In this document: positions 39,161 to 47,596 of the stretch, one piece after another
Numbering within the stretch: position 1 is the stretch's first letter
Layout: every line of letters starts with the position of its first letter
NCBI GenBank assembly: GCA_016930085.1
Contig: JAFGHO010000107.1
Span: forward strand, 62,001 to 126,000
Source of the DNA: Spirochaetales bacterium
GTDB taxonomy: Bacteria > Spirochaetota > Spirochaetia > SZUA-6 > JAFGRV01
Direction: 5' to 3'
Length of the DNA: 64,000 nt
Notes under the pieces: model-generated
Told to the model about the DNA's origin: nothing
Database searches by the model: none
Seen by the model: only the letters and a program-made list of their open reading frames with translations
Made by a program: the position numbers and the translations under genes

Positions 39161-41773
39161 ATGAAGAGACATAAAAGGATTACAATCGGTTTTTTTATCG
39201 ACTGGATAGAGAATCCATATCAGTGCAGTCTTTATTCCGGTATCAAGGAGAAGGCACTGGAAAAGGATGTCAATCTCCTCACCTTTATCGGGGGTGCGAT
39301 CGAATCACCCAGAAAGCATGAACATCTGAAGAACTCCATTTACCGTGTCGTGAATAAAGATAATGTCGACGGATTGGTCGTTTCATCGGGTTCGGTAAGC
39401 CATTTCGTCAACCCCGAAGAGTTTTCCGGATTTATGCATGAATACATCGATATCCCGACCGTCAGCATATGCCAGCGCGTCGAAGGAATTCATTCGATTC
39501 TCATCGATAATCTCTCCGGCCTTTACCGGATGATTGTCCATCTCGTCGAAGACCACGGATACCGGGATATCGCCTTTATCAGCGGACTGAAAGGGAATTA
39601 TGACGCGGATATCAGGTTCAACATATACCGCAAGGCGCTTACCGATTTCAATATACCGTTCAGGCCGGAACTGGTTCTGCCCGGTGATTTTACCCCGCAG
39701 GCCGGTGTCAAGGCGGTCCGGCATATACTCGATGAATTGAAAACAAAACCGCAAGCGATAATCGCGGCCAATGACGATATGGCGTTCGGCGCGATAGAAG
39801 AACTTCAGCGCCAGAATGTTGTCATTCCGAGGGATATCGCGGTTACCGGTTTTGACGACCAGGTTTCAAGTGAAATCATGAACCCGCCTTTGAGTACCGT
39901 CCGACAGCCGACATATCAAATGGGAACGAAAGCCCTGGAAATCGTCCTTGATATCATCGATCGCAGGGAAGTACCGCTTGAAATCTATCTGCCAACCGTT
40001 CCGGTCATCCGTGAATCATGCGGGTGTTACGGGGAATCCATTTCACAAAAAACGATCGGACTTAATCTGTCCGCGCCGATTGAAAGCGGCGTCGCAACCG
40101 GTGAAAATACAGGCAGCCCGGCGGATCATCTCGAAACCATTGTTCGGACTATCCCGGATCAAATGGAGGGAAAGTATGCTGCCGGGACGCAAAGCCTGAA
40201 ACCGGAACATATCAGGGAGATCGTGCAATCATTGTTTCATGCCATGGAGGAGGATGACTTCAACATATTTACCACGACACTGAAAGCGTATCTCTATATG
40301 ACCGCTTCATTCGACCGTGAAAAGGAAGTGATGTGGCAAGTATTTGTTTCCGCATTGAGAAAAGCGGTGCTGCCCTTTTTCCCGTATCACGAACATCATG
40401 TTATCGAACATATTTTTCACAAAACGCGGCTTTTAATCGACGATTATGCCGAACGCGTTTATTTACACAAGGCGATCAAGGAAGAACAGGCATACCAGAT
40501 TTTCAGGGATATCGGCGAACACATTATTTCACTCGAATCGATGGAAGACGTGCTCGAAATCCTCGCGCTGCATTTTCCGGAATTGGGGATTCAGTCGTGC
40601 TACCTTTCACTATATGAGGGAAAAGGGAATAAGGGAAAACACTTTCGGGATTCGAGACTGCTTTTCGCACTCAACCCGCGGGGGCGCATTACAATCGGGA
40701 AGGAGGGAATCACCTTTCCGACCAGGAAACTCCTCCCGGACGGCGTGATACCGGACGAAAAACCGTATTCCCTCCTGGTCGAATCGATATTTTTCGGTAA
40801 AAATCAGCTTGGTATCGTGCTGTACGAACCGGGAAGCCAGAAAAGTTTTACATCGGAAATCATGAGGCGGCTGCTCCTTAACAGCGCGTTGAAAGGGGCC
40901 GCTTTCATTCAGCAGATACAGAACCAGGCGAAGCATCTCGAAGCGGCGAACATGGAACTGCATAAAACCCTGCATACCCTTAAAAACACCCAACAGAGGC
41001 TGGTCGAATCGAAGAAGATGGCGGCGCTGGGCGGGCTGGTTGCGGGGGTCGCCCATGAGATCAATACGCCGATCGGAATCGGTGTTACCGCCGCATCGCA
41101 TCTCGCGAAAAAAACGGAGGAACTGCTTCTTAAAATCAACTCGAATGAATTGAGTAAATCCGAATTGGCCGATTATATCGAGATCGCCAATGAATCGACA
41201 TCCATGATTCTTTCAAATCTGAAGCGCTCCCACGAACTTATAAAAAGTTTCAAGGGCATCGCCGTCGATCAATCGAGTGAGGAGAAACGGTCGTTTCATC
41301 TCAAGGAATATATTCAGGACATCCTGTTGAGTCTGAGGCCTCGATTGAAAAAGATAAATCATGAAATCGTCATCAATTGCCCCGATGACGTCAAGATATT
41401 CAGTTATCCGGGCGCGTTTTCCCAGATTATCACGAATTTGATTCTCAATTCGCTTTTCCATGCCTTTGAGGACATCGAACACGGAAGAATGGAGATCGAT
41501 ATCAAAACGGTCGACGATGAAATGATTTTCACCTATTCGGATAACGGCAAAGGGATAGAGGAGAAAAACATGCAGAAAATTTTCGATCCCTTTTTTACCA
41601 CAAAACGGGCCCAGGGCGGTACCGGCCTTGGCCTGCACCTCATTTACAATATCATCACCCAAACCCTCGGCGGCACGATAAAGTGCAAAAGCAAACAGGG
41701 AAAGGGAACCAGGTTTATCATGAGGCTTCCGCTGGACAACAAAAAAAAATCGGCGGCCCAAACGGCGATGTAA
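39161..41773 (+). CDS. cytoplasmic LacI-type ligand-binding domain fused to histidine kinase
   Basis: 870 residues. Residues 1-290 form a LacI/RbsB-type fold: KRITIGFFIDWIENPYQCSL, VDGLVVSSGS, AIIAANDDMAFGAIEEL, DIAVTGFDDQVSSEIMNPPL and the closing RESCGC motif shared with the preceding protein. The middle (about 290-600) includes a GAF-like segment (YQIFRDIGEHIISLESMEDV). A coiled coil leads to the kinase: H box GLVAGVAHEINTPIGIGV (near residue 632), N box IITNLILNSLFHAFED (near 760), G1 SDNGKGIEEK, F box FDPFFTTK and G2 GGTGLGLHL. No signal peptide or membrane segment. Sugar binding in the cytoplasm is probably converted into phosphotransfer; no response regulator is adjacent. Confidence 0.85.
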   Translation: MKRHKRITIGFFIDWIENPYQCSLYSGIKEKALEKDVNLLTFIGGAIESPRKHEHLKNSIYRVVNKDNVDGLVVSSGSVSHFVNPEEFSGFMHEYIDIPTVSICQRVEGIHSILIDNLSGLYRMIVHLVEDHGYRDIAFISGLKGNYDADIRFNIYRKALTDFNIPFRPELVLPGDFTPQAGVKAVRHILDELKTKPQAIIAANDDMAFGAIEELQRQNVVIPRDIAVTGFDDQVSSEIMNPPLSTVRQPTYQMGTKALEIVLDIIDRREVPLEIYLPTVPVIRESCGCYGESISQKTIGLNLSAPIESGVATGENTGSPADHLETIVRTIPDQMEGKYAAGTQSLKPEHIREIVQSLFHAMEEDDFNIFTTTLKAYLYMTASFDREKEVMWQVFVSALRKAVLPFFPYHEHHVIEHIFHKTRLLIDDYAERVYLHKAIKEEQAYQIFRDIGEHIISLESMEDVLEILALHFPELGIQSCYLSLYEGKGNKGKHFRDSRLLFALNPRGRITIGKEGITFPTRKLLPDGVIPDEKPYSLLVESIFFGKNQLGIVLYEPGSQKSFTSEIMRRLLLNSALKGAAFIQQIQNQAKHLEAANMELHKTLHTLKNTQQRLVESKKMAALGGLVAGVAHEINTPIGIGVTAASHLAKKTEELLLKINSNELSKSELADYIEIANESTSMILSNLKRSHELIKSFKGIAVDQSSEEKRSFHLKEYIQDILLSLRPRLKKINHEIVINCPDDVKIFSYPGAFSQIITNLILNSLFHAFEDIEHGRMEIDIKTVDDEMIFTYSDNGKGIEEKNMQKIFDPFFTTKRAQGGTGLGLHLIYNIITQTLGGTIKCKSKQGKGTRFIMRLPLDNKKKSAAQTAM

Positions 41774-41855
41774 TTATAAAAAACGTCGGCGGCCTTGTCG
41801 CGCGGTTTTTGGACGGGAATGTTTCCGTGGAATATCAGGTGCGGCGCAGGTAGAA

Positions 41856-43895
41856 TTAAAAACCGTCGATCAGTCCCACGTAGTATTGGGCGATACGCAG
41901 CGCGTCGACAATGTTGATCGTTCCGTCGCCGTTGACATCGGCTGCGCCCGGAATGAACCCGTCCGGATCGAGACCGACGTAATACTGGGCGGTAATAAGC
42001 GCATCGACGATGTCGACCGTGCCGTTCCCGTTCGCGTCGCCCGGCAGTGACGGGGGGGCGGTGGATGAGGGTGGCTGCGTCGGTGCCGCGGTCGCGACGC
42101 TGCCTGAGGGTTCGATGCCGAAGATCAACGCCCCTTCATGATAGGCGGTTATTTTCGTGTTAACGGTGAAATCGTTCGGCGAACTTGAATTAAAGGAATA
42201 ATCGTTGCTCTGATCGTATTCGGCCCAATCCGGTTTCGTGATTCTGATCTGCATTTCTCCCGTATCCGTCCCGATCTTGAGAACGGGCGCCGAATCGAGG
42301 AATCCGATTTCGAGGAACCCGTCGTAGACGTTTCCCGTAATATGTTCCCGGCCCATCGAAGCCCAATCCACGAAAAACTCGTCCGGTCCGTTTCCTTCCG
42401 TGGTGAACCAGTAACGGATCGTAATCCCGCTCAGGGTAATGGGGACCGGTCCCGGGTTTTTCACCTTCATAAAAGGCTTGATCTGGTTCGATGCGGAGTT
42501 GGCCTCGGCCGGGCGGTAGAGAATTTCGAGCGTCGGGTGTTCCGGAGGGACGGGAGAAGGTGCGGGTTCACCGCCCGATTCGAAATATATCATCCCGGCC
42601 ATGCCCAAAAGGTACGAGGCATTGTAGTCGATCGCGACTTCGTTCATCGTATAGTCGTTCACGTCGTCGGTATACCCGTCGCTTTCGTTCGGTCCGCCGA
42701 CAAGGGCGCCGACCATACCGTTCGTCGACGATGAGTTTTTGTCCGGCTGGTTCGCCCTGTGGTGCGGGTGGCGCGGAGGATTGTTGAGGTAGTTGGTGAT
42801 GTAGGAGCCGTTTCTCGGGTTGCTTCCGAGAATGTAGTCCATTGTTTTTTCCCCTGTTTCGTTATACAGGTTGATACCGACGAGTTTGCTTGCGAGAAAA
42901 CCCAATCCGGCTTCGGCGGACGCGTACCGGAGAACGCCCCATGAATCGAGCCATGGGAGTCCGCCCGGTGTTTTATTGAGATCGCGGCTGTACCATGTAA
43001 GGTTATTCTCGACACCGATCATATATTTGAAGTTTTCAGTCAGTTGGGCCATTTTCAGCATGGCAAAGAGGGCAACATCGTCCCATGCGGGGGCCCATTC
43101 CTTCGCGTAATTGTCGTCCCCGTAATTGTTTCGTTCGTCCAGGTAGCCGTCGACCGGTTCGAGGTAACTCTCGTCCCCGGTCGCGACGGCGAGCCAGACC
43201 GCGGCCCAGGCAAGGTCGTCATAGTGGGACGACGATTTGTAAAAGTCGCAGGTGGTCTGCCCGAGATAATTCCTTCCGAGATCGTAGAGTTCCTTCGCCC
43301 CCTGAAGGCACATGGCCGCGTACGACGAATCGGTGTTGCGATAATTGAGGTACATCAGGGAGAGGGCAGCCGACGCTTCGCCGCAGACATCCGTGCCGGG
43401 ATTGGACGCATTGATTATTTTAACCGGGCGGTCGTCCGTCTGTGTTTCCGGGGGGCCCCAGTAAGCGTGATCGGAATGACCGTCACCGACTTCCCAGTAA
43501 AGGACATGAGCCGAGGGATGGCTTTTCAAAATGAAATCGGTAAATCGCTTGATCACCGACATGAGCTTCGGGGTAAATCCGTTTCTGTCAAGGGTCGATT
43601 TGTATTCATAGAGGATCCACCCCAACACACCGGCCGTCCAGAATTGCGGAAGCCCGAATTTGACATGGTCGCCGGCGTCGTGATATCCGCCGGTCAGGTC
43701 GATCGAACCGTCGCCGTCTCCGGTATGACAGTTTCCCCGCCATGAAAAAACATTGTCCTGCCTCACATCGGTGCCGCATTTATTGGCGTCGAAAAACCGG
43801 ACCCCCTTTTCAAAGGCATCGGCATAATCGTACGCCCACGCGAGAGAACCGATAAAAAGAAAAAGGAAAGTCAATAGAAAAAAATATTTTTTCAT
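41856..43895 (-). CDS. secreted GH9 endoglucanase with CBM3 and type I dockerin
   Basis: 679 residues. A hydrophobic signal peptide ends near GSLAWA. The GH9 domain (about 22-445) has YADAFEKGVRFFDANKCG, the DAGD nucleophile motif in LTGGYHDAGDHVKFGLP, the PRHPHHRANQ His region and the catalytic Glu in DYTMNEVAIDYNASYL. A family 3 cellulose-binding module (about 455-590) includes IKPFMKVKNPGPVPITLSG and IRYWFTTEGNG. A Pro/Thr/Ser linker leads to a dockerin (about 618-679) with two repeats, GDANGNGTVDIVDALITAQY and ADVNGDGTINIVDALRIAQY, each keeping the Asp/Asn calcium ligands. It would cut cellulose and dock onto a cohesin partner not encoded here. Confidence 0.95.
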   Translation of the reverse strand: MKKYFFLLTFLFLFIGSLAWAYDYADAFEKGVRFFDANKCGTDVRQDNVFSWRGNCHTGDGDGSIDLTGGYHDAGDHVKFGLPQFWTAGVLGWILYEYKSTLDRNGFTPKLMSVIKRFTDFILKSHPSAHVLYWEVGDGHSDHAYWGPPETQTDDRPVKIINASNPGTDVCGEASAALSLMYLNYRNTDSSYAAMCLQGAKELYDLGRNYLGQTTCDFYKSSSHYDDLAWAAVWLAVATGDESYLEPVDGYLDERNNYGDDNYAKEWAPAWDDVALFAMLKMAQLTENFKYMIGVENNLTWYSRDLNKTPGGLPWLDSWGVLRYASAEAGLGFLASKLVGINLYNETGEKTMDYILGSNPRNGSYITNYLNNPPRHPHHRANQPDKNSSSTNGMVGALVGGPNESDGYTDDVNDYTMNEVAIDYNASYLLGMAGMIYFESGGEPAPSPVPPEHPTLEILYRPAEANSASNQIKPFMKVKNPGPVPITLSGITIRYWFTTEGNGPDEFFVDWASMGREHITGNVYDGFLEIGFLDSAPVLKIGTDTGEMQIRITKPDWAEYDQSNDYSFNSSSPNDFTVNTKITAYHEGALIFGIEPSGSVATAAPTQPPSSTAPPSLPGDANGNGTVDIVDALITAQYYVGLDPDGFIPGAADVNGDGTINIVDALRIAQYYVGLIDGF

Positions 43896-44038
43896 TTCAC
43901 ACCCCCCTGCATAAATTTGTTTTCATTGTTCGCTGTGAATCATGCGGACGTCTTTTTGTGTTCATTTTCTGTATTCGAAAAAATGATGAGACCTTTTCAT
44001 CTATTAAAATTCCTTATTGGCCTCTTTTACTGAAAATC

Positions 44039-44067
44039 ATTATACCATTTGTCCGGCCCCATGTCAA
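44039..44067 (-). promoter_or_regulatory. consensus promoter of the GH9 gene
   Basis: On the minus strand TTGACA (44062-44067) and TATAAT (44039-44044) are separated by 17 nt, a perfect housekeeping match. It implies a leader of about 140 nt before the GH9 ATG, long enough for post-transcriptional control. Confidence 0.8.
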
Positions 44068-44182
44068 ATGACTTCGATTATTCGAAGAAGACAGAGGGTC
44101 CAGTCATACCCGGCAGGTCGGCGGATTGTTAAAAAAAAGGAGATAATCGTGCAAAATAGTTATACATAGAGGAGTCCTTCAT

Positions 44183-44444
44183 ATGGAAAACAAAGCTTTT
44201 TTCTTTCAACTTTTTTCTCTTGTCCTCGCTTTCATGATTCTGCCGTTATTCCCATTACAGTCGGAGATCGTATCGGATCAATATTATCGACGCCCTGCTT
44301 GTGGCACGGTACTATGTCAGCCTTATCGGGCCCGATAGCGTCAATGTCGATACGGCGGACGTGAACTGTGACAATAAGGTCGATATTATCGACGGTTTGC
44401 TCATCGCCAGATTCTACGTGGGTCTCGTCTCGCAGTTTTGTTGA
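44183..44444 (+). pseudogene. broken gene: signal peptide plus dockerin
   Basis: An ATG with AGGAG upstream opens a 51-codon frame that begins MENKAFFFQLFSLVLAFMIL, a signal peptide, and ends at TAG 44336-44338. Inside it, in a different frame, lies a dockerin: INIIDALLVARYYVSLIG from 44277, then TADVNCDNKVDIIDGLLIAR and FYVGLVSQFC to a TGA at 44442-44444. The preceding GGAGAT, the usual GD of the first repeat, is in the third frame and about 10 nt of its calcium loop are missing. It is thus a decayed gene with at least two frame breaks whose catalytic part is lost, on the opposite strand to its two intact neighbours. Confidence 0.75.
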
Positions 44445-44468
44445 AACCTTAACGGGCGCTTCGGAACA

Positions 44469-46178
44469 TCATGCCTGGCAGAAGCGGTCGATCAAGCCCA
44501 CGTAATACTGTGCAACTAATAGGGCATCGACGATATCGATATTACCGTTACAGTTCGCGTCCGCACGACTCCGGTTGAATCCCTGTGGATCGAGACCGAC
44601 ATAGTACTGGGCCACGAGAAGGGCGTCCACGATATTGATCGCCCCGTCATCGTTCACATCACCGATAGCGCCGGTCGATCCGGGAGGATAATTTGAGAGC
44701 GTGAGGATTTCGGAGCCGCCGAGCTGCCTGTTGTAAATCAGGAAATCGTCGACGCTGCCGTTCAGATAGGGATCGCCGGCATACTGCGACCGGCCGATAT
44801 AATTGCAGAGCGTGCCGCCCAGATCAACGGGGCTGAGGGTCATCGAAGTGTTCCTCCCCGCTTCGCTTCCGTTCACGTAGAGGATTCCCGTGTTTCCGCT
44901 TTTGGTCACGGCTACATGCTGCCACGAGCCCGTCGGAAACGATGAACCGTCGATGCGCTGTTCGTCCGAGTTGCCGGCGACGGTAATGGCAAACCGGATC
45001 GTCCCGGAATCGCATGAAGGGGTGAGAAACATGTTGCATGTCGTATCGGAGCCGAAATCGAAAATTCTCGACCAGGTGCCCGCCGAAACGAGATTGACCC
45101 AGGCGGCGATGGTAAAATCGTAGAGTTCCATCGTGATGTTGTCCGGTACATCGATATAATCGTCCGTTCCGTCCAGCGTATACGGCCCGCCGCTCCAGAC
45201 GGGATTCTGTGATGCAGGCGGCGGCGTCGGTGCGGCTGTCGGAACAGCGGTCGGTTCGTCGATGCCCCCGCCATTGTTGTCTGTGTAGACGATTCTTTCT
45301 ATTGTGGTTCCATTGACGTACATTTTGTCCACGCACACCGACCTGCTGTAAGGGTTGTCGTTCGATAATTCCTCCGTATGGTAGGCGTACCACCACTGAC
45401 CCTTGTAATATGCGGCGCCTTCGTGATTGGTTCCCGAACCGGTCGGGGTACCGATGACCCCCCGGTACTGCCACGGGCCCGTGATACCCGAACTTGTCGC
45501 GTAGCGGATTTCGGACGGCCACGGGGAGTCGGCATACATGAGGAAATAGGTACCGTTTTCCTTGATGACAAAGGGGGCTTCGAGATAGGAGGTGAGTCCG
45601 GGGACATCCATGACACTGCCCGCGAGTGAGGTCATGTTACTTTCAAGCCGCGCGTAGCGGCAGTTGCCGTCGCCGCCCCAGAACAGATAGGCCTGTCCGT
45701 CGTCGTCGATAAAACACATGGGATCGATATCCCGTGCCGCGTGGCCCGGTGTATTACCGTCGATAATCGGCCCGCCGTTTATGTCTTCATAAGGACCGGT
45801 GACCGATGTACTCCTCAAGACCCCGATCTGCCGGTCGTTACTCGCGTAAAAATAAAAATAACCGTTTCGATAGACGATGGACGACGCCCACGCGCGGTTG
45901 TCCGGCATCCAGTTTATCTGGTCAGGCCGCAGAATCTGGCCGTGATCGGTCCAGTCCCTCATGTTTGTCGACGACAGCAGCCTCCACGCGTACATATTGA
46001 AGCCGTCCGTGTTGACCTCGTCCTGACCGCAGACAATGTAAAATCTGTCGTTATAGACAAACGGATTAGGATCTGCCGTACGTACGTTTGTCACGAGCGG
46101 ATTTCCGGCATACCCCGCCGATATGACGATAAAAAGCAGCATGAGCGAGATACAGACCGTCATTGCTTTTTTTTTCAT
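44469..46178 (-). CDS. secreted GH43-family glycosidase with LamG-like and dockerin domains
   Basis: 569 residues from the ATG behind GGAGGAAC. Signal peptide ends near VISAGYAG. The five-bladed GH43 catalytic domain (about 26-310) shows the catalytic base Asp in VRTADPNPFVYNDRFYIV (D36), the pKa-modulating Asp in ARDIDPMCFIDDDGQAYLFW and the acid Glu in SYLEAPFVIKENGTYFLMY. After a Pro/Thr linker (near 313-335) comes a LamG/concanavalin-like module (about 336-490; YTLDGTDDYIDVPDN, FTIAAWVNL, WQHVAVTKSG, DDFLIYNRQL). Residues from about 506 are a dockerin: GDVNDDGAINIVDALLVAQY and ADANCNGNIDIVDALLVAQY. Probably arabinan- or xylan-active; exact substrate open. Confidence 0.93.
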   Translation of the reverse strand: MKKKAMTVCISLMLLFIVISAGYAGNPLVTNVRTADPNPFVYNDRFYIVCGQDEVNTDGFNMYAWRLLSSTNMRDWTDHGQILRPDQINWMPDNRAWASSIVYRNGYFYFYASNDRQIGVLRSTSVTGPYEDINGGPIIDGNTPGHAARDIDPMCFIDDDGQAYLFWGGDGNCRYARLESNMTSLAGSVMDVPGLTSYLEAPFVIKENGTYFLMYADSPWPSEIRYATSSGITGPWQYRGVIGTPTGSGTNHEGAAYYKGQWWYAYHTEELSNDNPYSRSVCVDKMYVNGTTIERIVYTDNNGGGIDEPTAVPTAAPTPPPASQNPVWSGGPYTLDGTDDYIDVPDNITMELYDFTIAAWVNLVSAGTWSRIFDFGSDTTCNMFLTPSCDSGTIRFAITVAGNSDEQRIDGSSFPTGSWQHVAVTKSGNTGILYVNGSEAGRNTSMTLSPVDLGGTLCNYIGRSQYAGDPYLNGSVDDFLIYNRQLGGSEILTLSNYPPGSTGAIGDVNDDGAINIVDALLVAQYYVGLDPQGFNRSRADANCNGNIDIVDALLVAQYYVGLIDRFCQA

Positions 46179-46267
46179 GGGTTCCTCCTTTTTTCGTGAA
46201 AGGCATGTCGTGTTAACGTAAACGCCGGCGACAAAAAACACACTTTTTTAGTTTTATGTTCGACATT

Positions 46268-46295
46268 ATTATATCCTGTTTGCGGATAATGTCAA
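46268..46295 (-). promoter_or_regulatory. consensus promoter of the GH43 gene
   Basis: On the minus strand TTGACA (46290-46295) and TATAAT (46268-46273) are separated by 16 nt, about 90 nt before the ATG. This separates GH43 transcription from the CoA operon upstream on the same strand. Confidence 0.75.
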
Positions 46296-46333
46296 GGAAA
46301 AAGCGTGGTTTAAGGGTTTCGGTACATCCGGGC

Positions 46334-47596
46334 TTACCGATTCCTCTTTTCAAGCCCGCGGTTTATCGCTTCGATTATTTTCACGGCCACCTCCGTCTTC
46401 GATGAAGGCCCCACATGAAGGACGTTCCTTTTATGATCGACGATAAACACCTCGTTCGTGTCTCCTTCGAATCCCGATCCTTTTCTCGCCACGTCGTTTG
46501 CGACAATGAGGTCGGCATCCGCCTTTTGAAGCCGGACGAATGCGTCCGCAATTATTTGTTCGTCCTCGAGCCCGGTCACGGCCCGGAAACAGACGAGAAA
46601 AACCTCAGGACTCTTTTTCCTGATTCCGTCGATGATCTTTGGCGTGGGAACAAGGTCGAGTGAGAGTGTCTTCCGTCCGGAGGTGGCGATTTTTGTATCT
46701 GATGATTTTTTCACGGTCCAGTCGCCGACAGCCGCGGCCGCGATCACGATATCGACCCCTTTCGATTCGAGCCGTCGAGAGACCTCTTCCTGCATCTGTG
46801 CGGCCGTCTCGACGCGCACCACGCGGACGCCGTACGGCAACGGCGCGGTCCCCCTACCATAGACGACCGTCACATCCGCACCGGCCAGATGAGACGCGGC
46901 TGCCAGCGCCATCCCCATTTTTCCGGAACTTCTGTTCGTGATGATTCTCACCGGATCGATATATTCGATCGTTGCCCCCGCCGTAATAAGGACACGCAAG
47001 GATTCGAGGCGTCCTGCGGAAGAAAACCGGGTAATAACATGTTGAATGATTGCATCCGTGTCCGGGATTTTTGCCTTTCCCTCTTCGACAAGAGGATCGA
47101 GGACATCGATGCCCATTTGTCTGAGACGAAGAATATTTTCCCTGAGAATGGGGTGATTGTACATGGATTCATGCATCGCCGGGACGATCACCAACGGTAT
47201 TCCTTCACCGATGGCAGTCGTCGCCACCGTCGTTACCGGTGTGTCGTCGATGCCCGATGAGATCTTGCCGATGGTATTTGCCGTCGACGGGGCAATGAGA
47301 ATGAGGTCCGCCTTTCCCGCGACATTCCCTGCGAGACGCACATGTTCCAGCGCGCCGGTCAGTTCCGTTACCGCGGGATTCCCTGTCGCCCAATGCATGA
47401 GATCGGGATGTATGATACGGCACCCCGCGGCCGTCATGACCGGATATACCTCGTAGCCGCGCCGCATGAGACCCCGCGCGATATCGGGTGATCTGACCGC
47501 GGCGACGCTTCCCGTTATGCAAAGAACGATCTTTTTGCCTTTACCGGATTCTTCGATCGAACCGGTAATATCCTTTGACGGGTGACAGTTTTTCAC
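46334..47596 (-). CDS. coaBC: archaeal-type CoaBC: phosphopantothenate-cysteine ligase / phosphopantothenoylcysteine decarboxylase
   Basis: 420 residues from a GTG overlapping the mfnA stop (GTGA), behind a G-rich ribosome site; the frame is open further up but lies inside mfnA. The CoaC flavoprotein half has IVLCITGSVAAVRSPDIARG, the His in TGALEHVRLAG and IAPSTANTIGKISSGIDDTP, then PAMHESMYNHP. The CoaB half has ITAGATIEYIDPVRIITNRS, the SSGKMG dinucleotide loop and ADLIVANDVARKGSGF. The SSGIDDTPVTTVATTAIGEG stretch and IIHPDLMHWATGNPAVTELT resemble archaeal CoaBC more than bacterial Dfp; this is my recall and needs a tree. Last gene of the four-gene CoA operon. Confidence 0.9.
   Translation of the reverse strand: MKNCHPSKDITGSIEESGKGKKIVLCITGSVAAVRSPDIARGLMRRGYEVYPVMTAAGCRIIHPDLMHWATGNPAVTELTGALEHVRLAGNVAGKADLILIAPSTANTIGKISSGIDDTPVTTVATTAIGEGIPLVIVPAMHESMYNHPILRENILRLRQMGIDVLDPLVEEGKAKIPDTDAIIQHVITRFSSAGRLESLRVLITAGATIEYIDPVRIITNRSSGKMGMALAAASHLAGADVTVVYGRGTAPLPYGVRVVRVETAAQMQEEVSRRLESKGVDIVIAAAAVGDWTVKKSSDTKIATSGRKTLSLDLVPTPKIIDGIRKKSPEVFLVCFRAVTGLEDEQIIADAFVRLQKADADLIVANDVARKGSGFEGDTNEVFIVDHKRNVLHVGPSSKTEVAVKIIEAINRGLEKRNR

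Noticed and set aside
36788-41773. LacI transcription repressors
   Set aside because: Both proteins lack the N-terminal helix-turn-helix and have signalling outputs instead, so they are not DNA-binding repressors.
43044-43745. 233-codon open frame on the plus strand inside the GH9 gene
   Set aside because: Antisense shadow of the catalytic domain; no domain or start site.
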